A DNA stretch of 34,967 bases from BMS3ABIN04 sp965554225 (GCA_965554225.1 CBEVZC010000020.1:1-34967); one strand, 5' to 3'. Shown: positions 15,816 through 25,171, numbered from the stretch's first letter. The notes: a model not told the origin generated them from the letters alone. Numbers and translations are program-made.

Positions 15816-18800
15816 TTACTCACTGTTTTTTATTTCAATTTCAATCTTCGTTCCTTTTCCCTTACTACCGCTAATATTTAATATACCTTTCAAAATTCTC
15901 AGCCTCTCCCTGATGCCAAGCAAACCGAGAGAGTGCGGATTATTTATCTGGCTTTTATCTATCCCTATTCCATCGTCTTGAACTACTAATGTTATTTTGT
16001 TTTTCTCTTTTGTTAAAGTCGTCCAAACATGCTTGGCTTTTGCATGCCGGGAAACATTAGTTAAAATTTCCTGATAAATTCTAAAAAAAGCAATTGAAAC
16101 TTGTTCGTTTGCTAGAATAAGTTCCGGTCTAATTGTTAAGTTACAGATAATTCCCGTTCTTTTCTGAAATTCATTTGTTGACCATTCAATCGCAACGCTT
16201 AATCCTAAATCGTCTATAATACCTGGTCTAAGTTCCGATGAAATTTTTTGAACCGATTTTATAGTTGAATCTATTAAGTTTTTTATACCGTTAATTTTTT
16301 CGCTGGTTGTTTTGGTTTTATTTTCTATTCCTTTTTCCAACCAGGAAATATCTATTTTAAGCGCTGTTAAGTACTGACCTAAATCATCATGAATTTCTCT
16401 TGCAATATTTGTGCGTTCTTCTTCCCGCACTTTTTCTAAATACTGTGATAAAGCCTGTAATTGTTTCTGGCTTTCTTCTAGTTTATTGTATGCCGCTTTT
16501 AAGTCGGTAATATTATGGTTAATACCAAATGATCCGATTAATTTACCATTTTCAAAAACTACAGAAACAGACATATAAATATTTAATTTATTTCCGTATT
16601 TGTCATATTGAATAGTTTCGCCGGACCATTCTCCATTTTTCTGAATCTCTTCCCGTATTTTTTTCAAGGTGGTGTTTACGGGTTCCATAGGAATTACATC
16701 CCGCAGCTTACGCCCGATTACCTCTTCCTTCTTCCATCCATATAATTTTTCAGATCCTTTATTCCAATATCTTATTGTATTGTTCAAATTGTTTTCAATT
16801 ATCACATCTCTACTTACAATAATAGCGTCTTGAGCAGAATCTAACAATTTTGCTTGATAACGCAATTGTTCATTAGCCTTAACTTTGTCCGTTGTTTCAA
16901 TAGAAATTACCGATACTCCGCTTACTATATTATCTTTAATAATTGGGTTTAGATAAACATCGAAGTAATGAATTTTAGCGTTAATAGTTTCTTGAAATTC
17001 AAAATTTACACTTTTGCCGGAGAGAGCCTCACTGTACTTTGGTTCCCATATTTCTCTAATTCCTTTGCTTAGAATATTTAATGCATTCATTCCTTTTTTT
17101 AAATTTTTGCCGTAAATTTCCTTGTAACTTTTCCTAAAGAAATCATTCATAGTTAAGTAATTATAATTCACATCAATACTCCATATAGATTCTTCTCGTC
17201 CTTCTATTAAAGATCTTAAATTAGCTTCTGATATTTTAATTGCTTCTTGTGATTTTTTCAGATCGGTTGTGTCGTTAACAGAAATAAAAACTTTCTCCCA
17301 CGTATTTTCAAAACCCGGTGCAATAGAAAGAGTGACATAGATATCCTGAATTTCATTTTTGAAATTTTTATGTCTGCTTTCGTATGCAAATTTAGTTTCA
17401 CCATTGGCGAGAGACGAAATTTCTTTTTTAAATGTTTCTACAGAGTCGGATGTGAAAATTTGGTTTAATCCTTCCATAACTTGCTGCTTGCTTTTGGCTT
17501 TAAGAATTCGAACTGTTTCATTATTTATGTTTATAATTTTTATTAATCCAACTAACTCTATTAATTGTTCATGGTTATCGGTAAAATATTTGTAGAAGTC
17601 GGTTATGCCCTCCTTTTTCAACTGATCAATAAATTTTTTACCCTCAGAAAAATCTTCTTCCCAAATTGAAATGGGTGCATGTTCAAATAATCCTCTGTAC
17701 CTCGCCTCTTCTATCTTTAGGTGATCTTCCATTTGTTTTCTGATTGTGATATCCAGTACTGAAAATATTGAACCTTGCGAAAGATCATTTCTTTCAATCG
17801 GACAAAGGCTAATTATAACATCTAAAACATTACCGTATTTATGTCTAATTTTTGTCTCTTCGGAAGCAATTCCTTCGGTTAAAGCTTTTTCATAAAGTTT
17901 CCCGATTTTTTCATATTCTTTATCCGATTCATAGAAAATTTTAGACGCATGACCTATCATTTCTTCGTTTGTATAGCCCAATAAATTGCAGAGAAAAGCA
18001 TTTATGTAAATCAAAACTCTATCTCTCACTATACCAATTCCTACCGGAGCTGCTTTCATTATACCGCTAATTCTTTTTTCACTTTCAATTAACGCACGCT
18101 CTGCTGTTTTTTGTTCAGTTATATCTTGAACGGTGCCAATCATTCGTATCGGCTTATTATCATGATCGAAATAAACTTCGCCTATTTCTTGAATAAATTT
18201 AATCTTCCCTCTTTTTAATAGAATCCGGTAAACTATATTGTAGAGTTCATTTTCGTCAATTGATTTATTTATTGCATTTTGAACTAGTTCCAGATCTTCC
18301 GGATGTACGGTTTCTAGGAAAGCATCATAAGTTCCGTTAAATTCTTGGGGATGGAGTTCAAAAATTTTGTAAATTTCATCTGACCAGAACAGTTCGTTTG
18401 TTTCAATATTCCAATCCCAATTTCCCAGATGTGCAATTCTTTGGGCTTCCTGAAGCTGCTTTTGACTCCTTTGTAAAGCATCGGTCAGCATTTTCTGCTC
18501 GCTTATATCATAAATATATCCTTGAATCGCATCTCCGCCTTCAAACTCAATTTGTTGACCCACAAATATGACATCAATTATTTCGCCATTATTTTTAACA
18601 AATTTTTCTTCCGACAGATTTACTTTTTTATAATTTTTATTAAGCAGATTCATCAATCTTTCTTTAGCAAATTCGAAATAATCCGAGTGTACAAACTCTA
18701 ACATTGGCTTGCCTAATATTCCGTCCACATTTGTAAATCCCAAAGTACTTGCAAGAGCCTGATTCGCAAATGCAATTTTACCTTTTTTTATAATGGTAAT

Positions 18801-20702
18801 TCCAACAGGAGAAATTTCAATTAGTTTTTTATATTTCTCCTCGCTTTCTTTAAGAACTTCCTGCATCTTAATGGTATCTGTAATATCCTCTGAAATGCAA
18901 AGAAGCCCATCTTCTAAATTCGGTAATTGTATTTTTGTTTCACTTAGTCGAATATGAATTTCACTTCCGTCTTTTTTTATACTTTTAAGAGTGTGTCTTA
19001 ATGTTTCACCTGTTAGTATTTGGTCGATGTTTGAATCTATCTTTCCTTTATTCTCCGGATGAGTAAAAATACTTACATTCTTACCTATTACTTCTCCCTC
19101 TTTGTAGCCAAAATTTGCACATAGAGCCAGGTTGGCATCCACAATGTTACCGTTTTTATCTTCAATCATAATTCCATTTGGAGCGAGATTGAACAGAGTT
19201 CTATAACGCAATTCCTTCTCTTCAAGTTCCTTTTTTGCAGTTATCCAATCGGTTATATCGTGCGCTACTCCAACCATCCCAATTAATTCGTTTTTGTCAT
19301 TATACAAGGGAGTTATTCTATCTTCAATCCAATGATATTTTTCGGTTATTTTGTTTTTAATTCTGTAATCCCTTAATTCCGGCTTCCCGCTTTTTAAAAT
19401 TTTCAGTGTGGATTCTTTAGTTAATTCAATATCCTCCGGGTGTAAACTTTCAAACCATATTGATGGATTATTATAAAATTCTTCCGGTTTAATACCCAAT
19501 ATAGTTTCGGTTTTGGGGCTTATAAAACTTATTTCGCTATTAAAAAAATTATTATCTTCGAATTCAATCTGGTAAACAATTTCATCAATATTGTTAAGAA
19601 TTATTCGGTATCGCTCTTCTTCGGTTTTTAATTTTTCAAGTACTTTTTTTCTTTCTGTGATATTATTTAGGAAAGCGGCAACAAGTATTTGATTATCAAG
19701 ATTCATAATCGAAATACTTACATCAAAATCGATTATATTCCCATTTTTGCATCTATGCTGAGTTTCAAATCGATCGCGAGTTTTTTCTACCATTTCCTCT
19801 ATTTTGTCATCAACTTTTTCTAAAGGAATTTTTATTTCCAACTGCTTAATGTTCATTTTTAACAATTCTTCTCTTGAATATCCAATCATATTACAATAGG
19901 AAGGATTAACATCAACAATATTTCCATTGGTATCTGCAAGAATAAATCCGTTCAGTGTTGTACTTAAAATAGTATTATTAAGTAAAACTTCATCTTGTAA
20001 TTTTTGTCTTGTAATTATTTGTTGTTCTATTTTTTCTTTAAGCGCTTCATTCGCATTATTAACTAATTTTATATCCTTCGATTTTTGTCTGTCGATAAAG
20101 ACTAATGCAAATACAAGAAGGAGAAGTAATATTGAAGAAAAAATTATTGACAGAATTTTATATTTGTGAAAGTTTGTTCTATTTAAATTAAAATGATTTA
20201 TAATGTTGAATTTTATTCTATCAAGTATTTTTAAAGCTGTGTCAAAATCTTTGTTAAATTCAGAGAGATTTTCTGAATTAAAATATTGAAAATTACTGCT
20301 AATTATTTTTTTATTCAGTGGTCTCAATTGGTTAAGATAGATTTTAATTTTTTTAAGATCATTCCTTAGTTCTTTATGTCTTACAGGGTAAATCTCTCTC
20401 CCGCGAATGTTCTGTCCGTTGAGAATAAGATCAGCTCTATGGATAGCATCATCAAGGGTTTTTCTAAACTTAATAGCATAGTATTCCTTTTTAGTGTCTT
20501 GTAAATTTTGCAAGTTTAAATGGACAGAATAGACATCATTTATTAATTGCGATACCGTAATGATTACCTGTCCTTGGCTAAATGTAATATCATCGGCTGT
20601 TTCGTAGCCTCGGATTAAGAAAAACAGCAGAAGAATTCCCATTAAAAAAAGAAAAAAGTAGCGGGAAAAATTTTTAAAAAAACTTTTTTGTTTTGGTTCC
20701 AT
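15816..20702 (-). CDS. Giant membrane sensor histidine kinase with nine PAS domains (NarX-type core)
   Basis: The 1628-residue protein has two membrane helices (about 14-30 and 183-203) flanking a mostly helical periplasmic segment of roughly 150 residues. This segment resembles a four-helix-bundle sensor (CHASE3-like; not confirmed). Nine PAS domains follow at about 242-352, 364-488, 499-611, 622-737, 750-867, 876-991, 1002-1149, 1160-1273 and 1284-1401. The seventh is the variant type with FEHAPISIWEEDFS and a longer insert. The core is HisKA_3: H1438 in REIHDDLGQYLTALK, then RPGIIDDLGL, and an HATPase with NVSRHAKAKH, DDGIGID and GLLGIRERL. It belongs to the NarX/DegS group and pairs with the NarL-type regulator 3 bp downstream. 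Nine PAS domains in tandem is at the long end for any kinase. Confidence 0.93.
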   Translation of the reverse strand: MEPKQKSFFKNFSRYFFLFLMGILLLFFLIRGYETADDITFSQGQVIITVSQLINDVYSVHLNLQNLQDTKKEYYAIKFRKTLDDAIHRADLILNGQNIRGREIYPVRHKELRNDLKKIKIYLNQLRPLNKKIISSNFQYFNSENLSEFNKDFDTALKILDRIKFNIINHFNLNRTNFHKYKILSIIFSSILLLLLVFALVFIDRQKSKDIKLVNNANEALKEKIEQQIITRQKLQDEVLLNNTILSTTLNGFILADTNGNIVDVNPSYCNMIGYSREELLKMNIKQLEIKIPLEKVDDKIEEMVEKTRDRFETQHRCKNGNIIDFDVSISIMNLDNQILVAAFLNNITERKKVLEKLKTEEERYRIILNNIDEIVYQIEFEDNNFFNSEISFISPKTETILGIKPEEFYNNPSIWFESLHPEDIELTKESTLKILKSGKPELRDYRIKNKITEKYHWIEDRITPLYNDKNELIGMVGVAHDITDWITAKKELEEKELRYRTLFNLAPNGIMIEDKNGNIVDANLALCANFGYKEGEVIGKNVSIFTHPENKGKIDSNIDQILTGETLRHTLKSIKKDGSEIHIRLSETKIQLPNLEDGLLCISEDITDTIKMQEVLKESEEKYKKLIEISPVGITIIKKGKIAFANQALASTLGFTNVDGILGKPMLEFVHSDYFEFAKERLMNLLNKNYKKVNLSEEKFVKNNGEIIDVIFVGQQIEFEGGDAIQGYIYDISEQKMLTDALQRSQKQLQEAQRIAHLGNWDWNIETNELFWSDEIYKIFELHPQEFNGTYDAFLETVHPEDLELVQNAINKSIDENELYNIVYRILLKRGKIKFIQEIGEVYFDHDNKPIRMIGTVQDITEQKTAERALIESEKRISGIMKAAPVGIGIVRDRVLIYINAFLCNLLGYTNEEMIGHASKIFYESDKEYEKIGKLYEKALTEGIASEETKIRHKYGNVLDVIISLCPIERNDLSQGSIFSVLDITIRKQMEDHLKIEEARYRGLFEHAPISIWEEDFSEGKKFIDQLKKEGITDFYKYFTDNHEQLIELVGLIKIININNETVRILKAKSKQQVMEGLNQIFTSDSVETFKKEISSLANGETKFAYESRHKNFKNEIQDIYVTLSIAPGFENTWEKVFISVNDTTDLKKSQEAIKISEANLRSLIEGREESIWSIDVNYNYLTMNDFFRKSYKEIYGKNLKKGMNALNILSKGIREIWEPKYSEALSGKSVNFEFQETINAKIHYFDVYLNPIIKDNIVSGVSVISIETTDKVKANEQLRYQAKLLDSAQDAIIVSRDVIIENNLNNTIRYWNKGSEKLYGWKKEEVIGRKLRDVIPMEPVNTTLKKIREEIQKNGEWSGETIQYDKYGNKLNIYMSVSVVFENGKLIGSFGINHNITDLKAAYNKLEESQKQLQALSQYLEKVREEERTNIAREIHDDLGQYLTALKIDISWLEKGIENKTKTTSEKINGIKNLIDSTIKSVQKISSELRPGIIDDLGLSVAIEWSTNEFQKRTGIICNLTIRPELILANEQVSIAFFRIYQEILTNVSRHAKAKHVWTTLTKEKNKITLVVQDDGIGIDKSQINNPHSLGLLGIRERLRILKGILNISGSKGKGTKIEIEIKNSE

Positions 20703-20745
20703 ATTAAATCTCTAATAGAATTTAAATTAATACGAATAAAAGAAT

Positions 20746-20774
20746 AGCATAAAATTTATATTATGATAATACAA
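20746..20774 (-). promoter_or_regulatory. Candidate promoter for the nine-PAS kinase
   Basis: On the minus strand TTGTAT (20774-20769), 17 bp, TATGCT (20751-20746) precede the kinase by about 44 bases. The same TATGCT hexamer occurs in the candidate promoter at 3401-3406. A competing pair, TTGAAC with TATTAT at a 15-bp spacing, lies slightly upstream. Confidence 0.32.
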
Positions 20775-20860
20775 ATTTAAAGTAGAGTTCAAAGAAAGTA
20801 CCTAAAATTTTACTTAGTTGAAGTTAAAAATAAAGAATATCAAAGTCCAATATTATTGTA

Positions 20861-21205
20861 TTAGATGTTCGTATCTTTTTTGAGATTATCTTTTACTTGT
20901 AAAAAGTCTCCCATTTGTAAAAGCAGATCCCATGAATAAATACCGTAATCATATCCGTCTTTCCATTTAATATTTATTGCATAACTTCCAACAACTTCAA
21001 TGTTTGCTATTTCATATTTACCTGGTTTATCAGGTCCTTGAGGTGGTGCGGGATAGTGTTTCCAAAGTATTGTTTCGCCTTTATTATTTGCGTCTGGAGT
21101 TTCATCTCGTAAAAATTTAAGGGGGTATGTAAAAACTTTTCCATTATCCCACTCGATTGTAAGTGATTCTTGTCCGTTAAGATTTATTTTTGTTGGTGTT
21201 GCCAT
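20861..21205 (-). CDS. DUF971 domain protein
   Basis: The 114-residue soluble protein matches DUF971, the small beta-rich fold also found at the N-terminus of gamma-butyrobetaine hydroxylases. Visible hallmarks are the opening SLTIEWDNGKVFTYPLKFLR and the closing NIKWKDGYDYGIYSWDLL. Between them lies a P/G-rich insertion (APPQGPDKPGKYEI). In iron-sulfur-cluster literature DUF971-like domains are linked to Mrp/ApbC-type proteins, but a stand-alone copy has no assigned reaction. A Shine-Dalgarno (AAAGGT, about seven bases before the ATG) supports the start. It is monocistronic, separated from the neighbours by 158 and 276 bp. Confidence 0.85.
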   Translation of the reverse strand: MATPTKINLNGQESLTIEWDNGKVFTYPLKFLRDETPDANNKGETILWKHYPAPPQGPDKPGKYEIANIEVVGSYAINIKWKDGYDYGIYSWDLLLQMGDFLQVKDNLKKDTNI

Positions 21206-21275
21206 ATATTACCTTTCTGTATTTAATCCCTAATCTTGCTCTTGATCTTAAAAAGCTTAAGTTACTAAAAAAACT

Positions 21276-21331
21276 GTTTCACAAAGTTGCACAAAGAAAA
21301 ATAAAGTTTCACAAAGAAAACATTCACAAAA
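21276..21331. repeat. Irregular intergenic repeat of CACAAAG boxes
   Basis: Four CACAAA(G/A) boxes occur at 21280-21286, 21290-21296, 21310-21316 and 21325-21331, with start spacings of 10, 20 and 15 bp. Two are part of a longer direct repeat GTTTCACAAAG. It lies in the 276-bp gap between the DUF971 and prohibitin-like genes. It looks like a decayed intergenic repeat; no function is evident. Confidence 0.55.
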
Positions 21332-21383
21332 TTACTTATTCCTCAGCAGCGGGTTTAAAAATTCTTAATTCTTAATTTCGCAT

Positions 21384-21459
21384 TGTCTATCGTTCAATAG
21401 ACATACAAAGCTTCAGCAAGGTACGTTACAATTGTCCATTTTTAATCACCGAAGCTTTG
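21384..21459. other. Inverted repeats downstream of the prohibitin-like gene
   Basis: Two inverted repeats are present. TGTCTAT (21384-21390) pairs with ATAGACA (21397-21403) over a 6-nt loop. CAAAGCTTC (21406-21414) pairs with GAAGCTTTG (21451-21459) across 36 nt. On the minus strand the second begins 23 bases after the prohibitin stop and could act as a 3' stabiliser or a weak terminator, but no U-tract follows. Confidence 0.3.
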
Positions 21460-21481
21460 GTTTAAATATTTTTATTGCTCC

Positions 21482-22351
21482 TTAGTTATTTCCTAAGATA
21501 ATGGGTAATCCGTCCTTACCCGAGCCAATAACAACTACTTTTGTATTTTTAGAATTTGCGAGTTTTTCAGTTGCTTCAATTCCTTTCCATCTAAGTAAAT
21601 TTTGGTTGATTCCTTCTGAAACTATTGCTTGGAAATCCCTAATTCCTTTAGCTTCAATACGTTTTCTTTCCGCTTCTTGCTTTTCCTTGTTTAATATAAA
21701 TTCCATTCTTTGACTTTCCTGCTCGGCTTGTAGTTTTTCTTCAATTGATTTTGTTAATCCAGGAGGCAGTACTATTTGTCTCAACGGACTGGATTCTATT
21801 GTTATACCCCGTGGTCCAACCAGCTTATTTAATTCTTCAAATATTTCACCGGCTAATTTTTCTCTAGAAGCTGTATAGAGAGCTTTTGCTTGATATCTTG
21901 CAGTTACACTTCGTACAACCGATCTAAATTGCGGTATTAAAATAATTGCAGAATAATTCTGTCCGACCGTTTTATATATCTCGTTTGCTTTTTCGGGGTT
22001 TAACTTATACAATAAGCTTATTTCAAGCTGTACACTTAAACCCTCTTCCGACGGTACGTTCATAACTTCTTTCATTTCTTGAGTCTTAATACTGAATTTA
22101 ACAACCTTTGCCAACGGGTTTACAATATTTACGCCTGCTTTTAAAGTGTTGTCGTTAACATTACCTAAAAAATCAACAACACCAACCGTACCGGCAGGAA
22201 CTACTGTAAAAGTTTGTAAAATTGCAATTACAAAAGCTGCAAAGGCGGTTAATCCTGCAAATATCATTTCTTGCTTACGACGGGCTTTCTTTAAGTTAAA
22301 ATAAGCTGCAATTGCAACGATTCCTACTAATATTGCGAATATAAAAGTCAT
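21482..22351 (-). CDS. SPFH/prohibitin-family membrane protein
   Basis: The 289-residue protein begins with two hydrophobic segments (about 2-18 and 30-48). A Band 7/SPFH domain then starts at TVVPAGTVGVVDFLGNV and runs to about residue 235. It ends in a Glu/Lys/Arg-rich helix (about 210-245, with ESQRMEFILNKEKQEAERKR) and a short conserved tail. Prohibitin-type SPFH proteins form large ring or cage assemblies on membranes and often modulate proteases such as FtsH; the role here is not determined. A perfect AGGAGG Shine-Dalgarno precedes the ATG, and a well-formed promoter lies just upstream. It is 82 bp downstream of the phosphorylase gene but appears to have its own promoter. Confidence 0.9.
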   Translation of the reverse strand: MTFIFAILVGIVAIAAYFNLKKARRKQEMIFAGLTAFAAFVIAILQTFTVVPAGTVGVVDFLGNVNDNTLKAGVNIVNPLAKVVKFSIKTQEMKEVMNVPSEEGLSVQLEISLLYKLNPEKANEIYKTVGQNYSAIILIPQFRSVVRSVTARYQAKALYTASREKLAGEIFEELNKLVGPRGITIESSPLRQIVLPPGLTKSIEEKLQAEQESQRMEFILNKEKQEAERKRIEAKGIRDFQAIVSEGINQNLLRWKGIEATEKLANSKNTKVVVIGSGKDGLPIILGNN

Positions 22352-22391
22352 TTTTTCCTCCTAAGAATTTATATTATTTTTTAGTTTTCTT

Positions 22392-22421
22392 ATTATACAC
22401 ATTTAATCCGATGTTATTCAA
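22392..22421 (-). promoter_or_regulatory. Sigma-70-like promoter for the prohibitin-like gene
   Basis: On the minus strand TTGAAT (22421-22416), 18 bp, TATAAT (22397-22392) lie in the 82-bp gap after the phosphorylase gene. The -10 hexamer is a perfect match to the canonical consensus. The predicted start near 22385 leaves a leader of about 34 bases that contains the AGGAGG ribosome-binding site. Confidence 0.55.
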
Positions 22422-22433
22422 TCCATCCAAATA

Positions 22434-23738
22434 TTATTTTAAAATTTTCTTGATAAGTTTTGTCTTACTTACTTTTTTGATAGAGAGAATTAGAGAATCT
22501 TCAACTAATTTTTTCGCTGTTTCAATTTTAATTTTATCATCCGAATAAAGCTCTGCAACAACCGATCCCTTTTTAATTCTATCACCTATTTTAGGATGAA
22601 AGATGATTCCTGCTTTGGGATCTATAAAATCTTCCATTGTCCTTCTTCCCGCACCTAGTTCAAGTGAAGCCATTCCAATGTTAAATGTATCCACTTTTTG
22701 TAGATATCCTGTTTTGGTCGAAACAATTTTTTCCGAATATTTAGTACGGGGATATTTTTTCGGATTGAGAATATAAAACTCATTCCCACCTTGCAGTTTT
22801 ACGATTTCCAAAAACTTATCGAATGCTTTTCCACTTTTTATAATTTTGCTTGAGAGTTCTATTCCTTCATCAATTGAAGCGACTTTATTTCCCAACAGCA
22901 GCATAGCTCCCGAAAGATTAAGAGAAACTTCGGAAAGTCCTTCTACATATTTACCTTGAAGAATTTGAATGCTTTCATAAACTTCTAACCAATTACCAAT
23001 GTAATTTCCCAGTGGTTGATTCATATCTGTAATTAATGCTATTACTTTTTTCTTAAAAGATTTTGCTGTATTCATTAAAGATGCGGCTAATTCTTCGGCA
23101 TCTTTTTGCTTTTTCATAAAAGCTCCGCTTCCGGTTTTAACATCTAAGACCAAACCGTCAATTCCTTCGGCAAGTTTTTTACTCATAATACTGGCGGTTA
23201 TAAAGGGGATTGATTCTACCGTAGCCGTAACATCTCTAAGCGAGTATATTAACTTATCGGCCGGTGCAATGTCTTTCGTTTGTCCAATTAGAACTGCTCC
23301 GCATTTTTTTATTGTATTGACGTATTGTTTTAAATTTAGATTAGTCCTAAATCCGGGAATAGCTTCAAGCTTGTCCAGAGTTCCCCCAGTATGACCTAGC
23401 CCTCTTCCTGAAATCATTGGTACATTTATTCCGGCAGCTGCAGCAATGGGAGCAATAATTAAAGATGTTTTATCACCCACTCCTCCGGTTGAATGTTTAT
23501 CTACTTTGAATCCCGGAATTTTTGATAAGTCTAAAACTTTTCCGCTGTACAACATTGTTTTTGTAAGCGCAGAAGTTTCGTTTTTATTCAAACCATTCAA
23601 AAAGGCTGCCATTAAGAATGCAGAAAACTGATAATCGGGAATTTTATGTTTTGTATAATTCATTACTAAATATTCAATTTCATCTTTGGTTAAAATATTC
23701 CCATTTCTTTTTTTAGTGATAAGTTCAATGGCGTTCAT
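22434..23738 (-). CDS. deoA: Pyrimidine-nucleoside (thymidine) phosphorylase
   Basis: The 434-residue protein is a full-length member of the thymidine/pyrimidine-nucleoside phosphorylase family. It phosphorolyses thymidine, deoxyuridine or uridine to the free base and (deoxy)ribose-1-phosphate in nucleoside salvage. Seen in the sequence: the phosphate-binding KHSTGGVGDKTS at 81-92, the family signature SGRGLGHTGGTLDKLE at 110-125, the base-binding RDVTATVESIPFITASIMSKK region, and the C-terminal RRTMEDFIDPKAGI domain. Length and motifs cannot separate strict thymidine phosphorylase (DeoA) from the broader PyNP (Pdp), so the symbol is provisional. The ATG is preceded by purine-rich AGGAAAAAGG. 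It diverges from pepT with a 188-bp gap. Confidence 0.92.
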   Translation of the reverse strand: MNAIELITKKRNGNILTKDEIEYLVMNYTKHKIPDYQFSAFLMAAFLNGLNKNETSALTKTMLYSGKVLDLSKIPGFKVDKHSTGGVGDKTSLIIAPIAAAAGINVPMISGRGLGHTGGTLDKLEAIPGFRTNLNLKQYVNTIKKCGAVLIGQTKDIAPADKLIYSLRDVTATVESIPFITASIMSKKLAEGIDGLVLDVKTGSGAFMKKQKDAEELAASLMNTAKSFKKKVIALITDMNQPLGNYIGNWLEVYESIQILQGKYVEGLSEVSLNLSGAMLLLGNKVASIDEGIELSSKIIKSGKAFDKFLEIVKLQGGNEFYILNPKKYPRTKYSEKIVSTKTGYLQKVDTFNIGMASLELGAGRRTMEDFIDPKAGIIFHPKIGDRIKKGSVVAELYSDDKIKIETAKKLVEDSLILSIKKVSKTKLIKKILK

Positions 23739-23926
23739 TCCTTTTTCCTGTAAATTGATTTTCGAAATTTAATCTTAGTTTATTTGAATTTGAATCAAGT
23801 AAGCACTCTATATCAAACAATTTTTCCGAATTTTTGGTAACTACAATTTCTTTGATTAAATTTATATAATATTTTTGTTATTTCTATTTATAAAATAAAT
23901 AATATTCTTAAACTTTGAGGTATAAA

Positions 23927-25171
23927 ATGTTTGATTCAAATTATCAATTTACGTGTGTTGACAGGTTTCTTAAATATGTAAAATACGATACTCAATCTGA
24001 TGAAGAATCAGAAACTTTTCCGAGTGATCCTAAGCAGTTGGAACTGTCGAAAGATTTAGTTAAGGAATTGAAAGAAATTGGTCTTGAGGATGCTCATATG
24101 GATGATTGGGGCTATGTTGTGGCAACATTACCTTCAAATACGGAAAAGGAAGTTCCGGTAATAGGTTTCGTATCTCATGTTGATACCGCTCCGGCATTAA
24201 CAGGAAAAAATGTGAATCCTAAAATACTTAAAAATTACCAGGGCGGAGATATAACCCTTGATAATGGTAAAGTGATTGCCGCAGATAAAAATCCCGAATT
24301 AAAAGATATGATTGGATTCGATATTATTACTACGGATGGTACAACTCTATTGGGTGCTGATGATAAAGCCGGTATTGCGGAAATAATGGATGCTATGAAT
24401 TATTTGGTTCAGCATCCAGAAGTAAAGCACGGTACACTTAAAGTTTGTTTTACACCTGATGAAGAAGTTGGACGCGGCGCAGAACATTTTGATGTTGAAA
24501 AATTCGGTGCTAAATATGCTTATACAATAGACGGCGGTACAAGAGGCGAAGTTGAAACAGAAACATTTAGTGCGGATGCAGTTAATATTGATTTTATTGG
24601 GAAAAATGTTCATCCGGGTTATGCAAAAGGCAAAATGATTAATTCCATGAAAATGGCATCGCATTTTATTGAGCTTCTTCCAAAGGATAGACTTTCTCCG
24701 GAAACGACTGAGGGAAGAGAAGGTTACGTTCACCCGATTCAGATAAACGGAAACGAAGAAAAAACAACTATTAAGTTTATCATCAGAGATTTTATTGATG
24801 AAAAGCTTAAAGAATATGAGGATTTTTTAAAAGAGCTGGTGGAAAAAACTGTTGAAGCTTTTCCAGGTTCACATTATAACTTCGAGGTAATTGAACAATA
24901 TAGAAACATGAAAAATATTTTGGATCAGCATCCTGAAATCGAGGCTAATGCTTTGGAAGCTCTTAAAAGATTAGATATTACTCCTATCCAGTCGGCAATT
25001 AGAGGCGGAACAGACGGGTCTAAACTTAGTTTTATGGGACTTCCAACTCCGAACTTATTTGCCGGAGGTCATAATTTCCATGGTGCAACCGAATACGTTG
25101 CAATGCAAGATATAGAAATGGCTACTAGAATGATTGTTGAGCTTGCTCAAGTTTGGGAAGAAAAAGCGTAA
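23927..25171 (+). CDS. pepT: Peptidase T (tripeptide aminopeptidase)
   Basis: The 414-residue protein is a zinc aminotripeptidase of family M20B that removes the N-terminal residue from tripeptides in the cytoplasm. Metal and catalytic motifs are intact: SHVDTAPA with H84 and D86, GADDKAGIAE around 143-152, PDEEVGRGAEHFD with E179-E180, IDGGTRGEVE with D202, and GGHNFHGATEYV with H382. Length matches the family. The ATG at 23927 is preferred because GAGG lies six bases upstream; an in-frame TTG at 23915 would add four residues but overlaps that ribosome-binding site. A TATAAT hexamer at 23865-23870 may be its -10 element, although no good -35 is seen. The gene ends at a strong terminator. Confidence 0.95.
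   Translation: MFDSNYQFTCVDRFLKYVKYDTQSDEESETFPSDPKQLELSKDLVKELKEIGLEDAHMDDWGYVVATLPSNTEKEVPVIGFVSHVDTAPALTGKNVNPKILKNYQGGDITLDNGKVIAADKNPELKDMIGFDIITTDGTTLLGADDKAGIAEIMDAMNYLVQHPEVKHGTLKVCFTPDEEVGRGAEHFDVEKFGAKYAYTIDGGTRGEVETETFSADAVNIDFIGKNVHPGYAKGKMINSMKMASHFIELLPKDRLSPETTEGREGYVHPIQINGNEEKTTIKFIIRDFIDEKLKEYEDFLKELVEKTVEAFPGSHYNFEVIEQYRNMKNILDQHPEIEANALEALKRLDITPIQSAIRGGTDGSKLSFMGLPTPNLFAGGHNFHGATEYVAMQDIEMATRMIVELAQVWEEKA

Noticed and set aside
9603..20169. Many open frames of 60-110 codons on the plus strand opposite the kinases
   Set aside because: They lie antisense within strongly supported kinase genes, have no recognisable domains or ribosome-binding sites, and their composition is that of reverse-complemented coding sequence.
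23915..23926. TTG start adding four residues to peptidase T
   Set aside because: The TTG overlaps the GAGG ribosome-binding site of the ATG at 23927, which has ideal spacing.
24347..24733. 128-codon open frame antisense to pepT
   Set aside because: It overlaps the catalytic core of pepT, is rich in Cys/Phe/Ile as expected for an antisense frame, and resembles no family.
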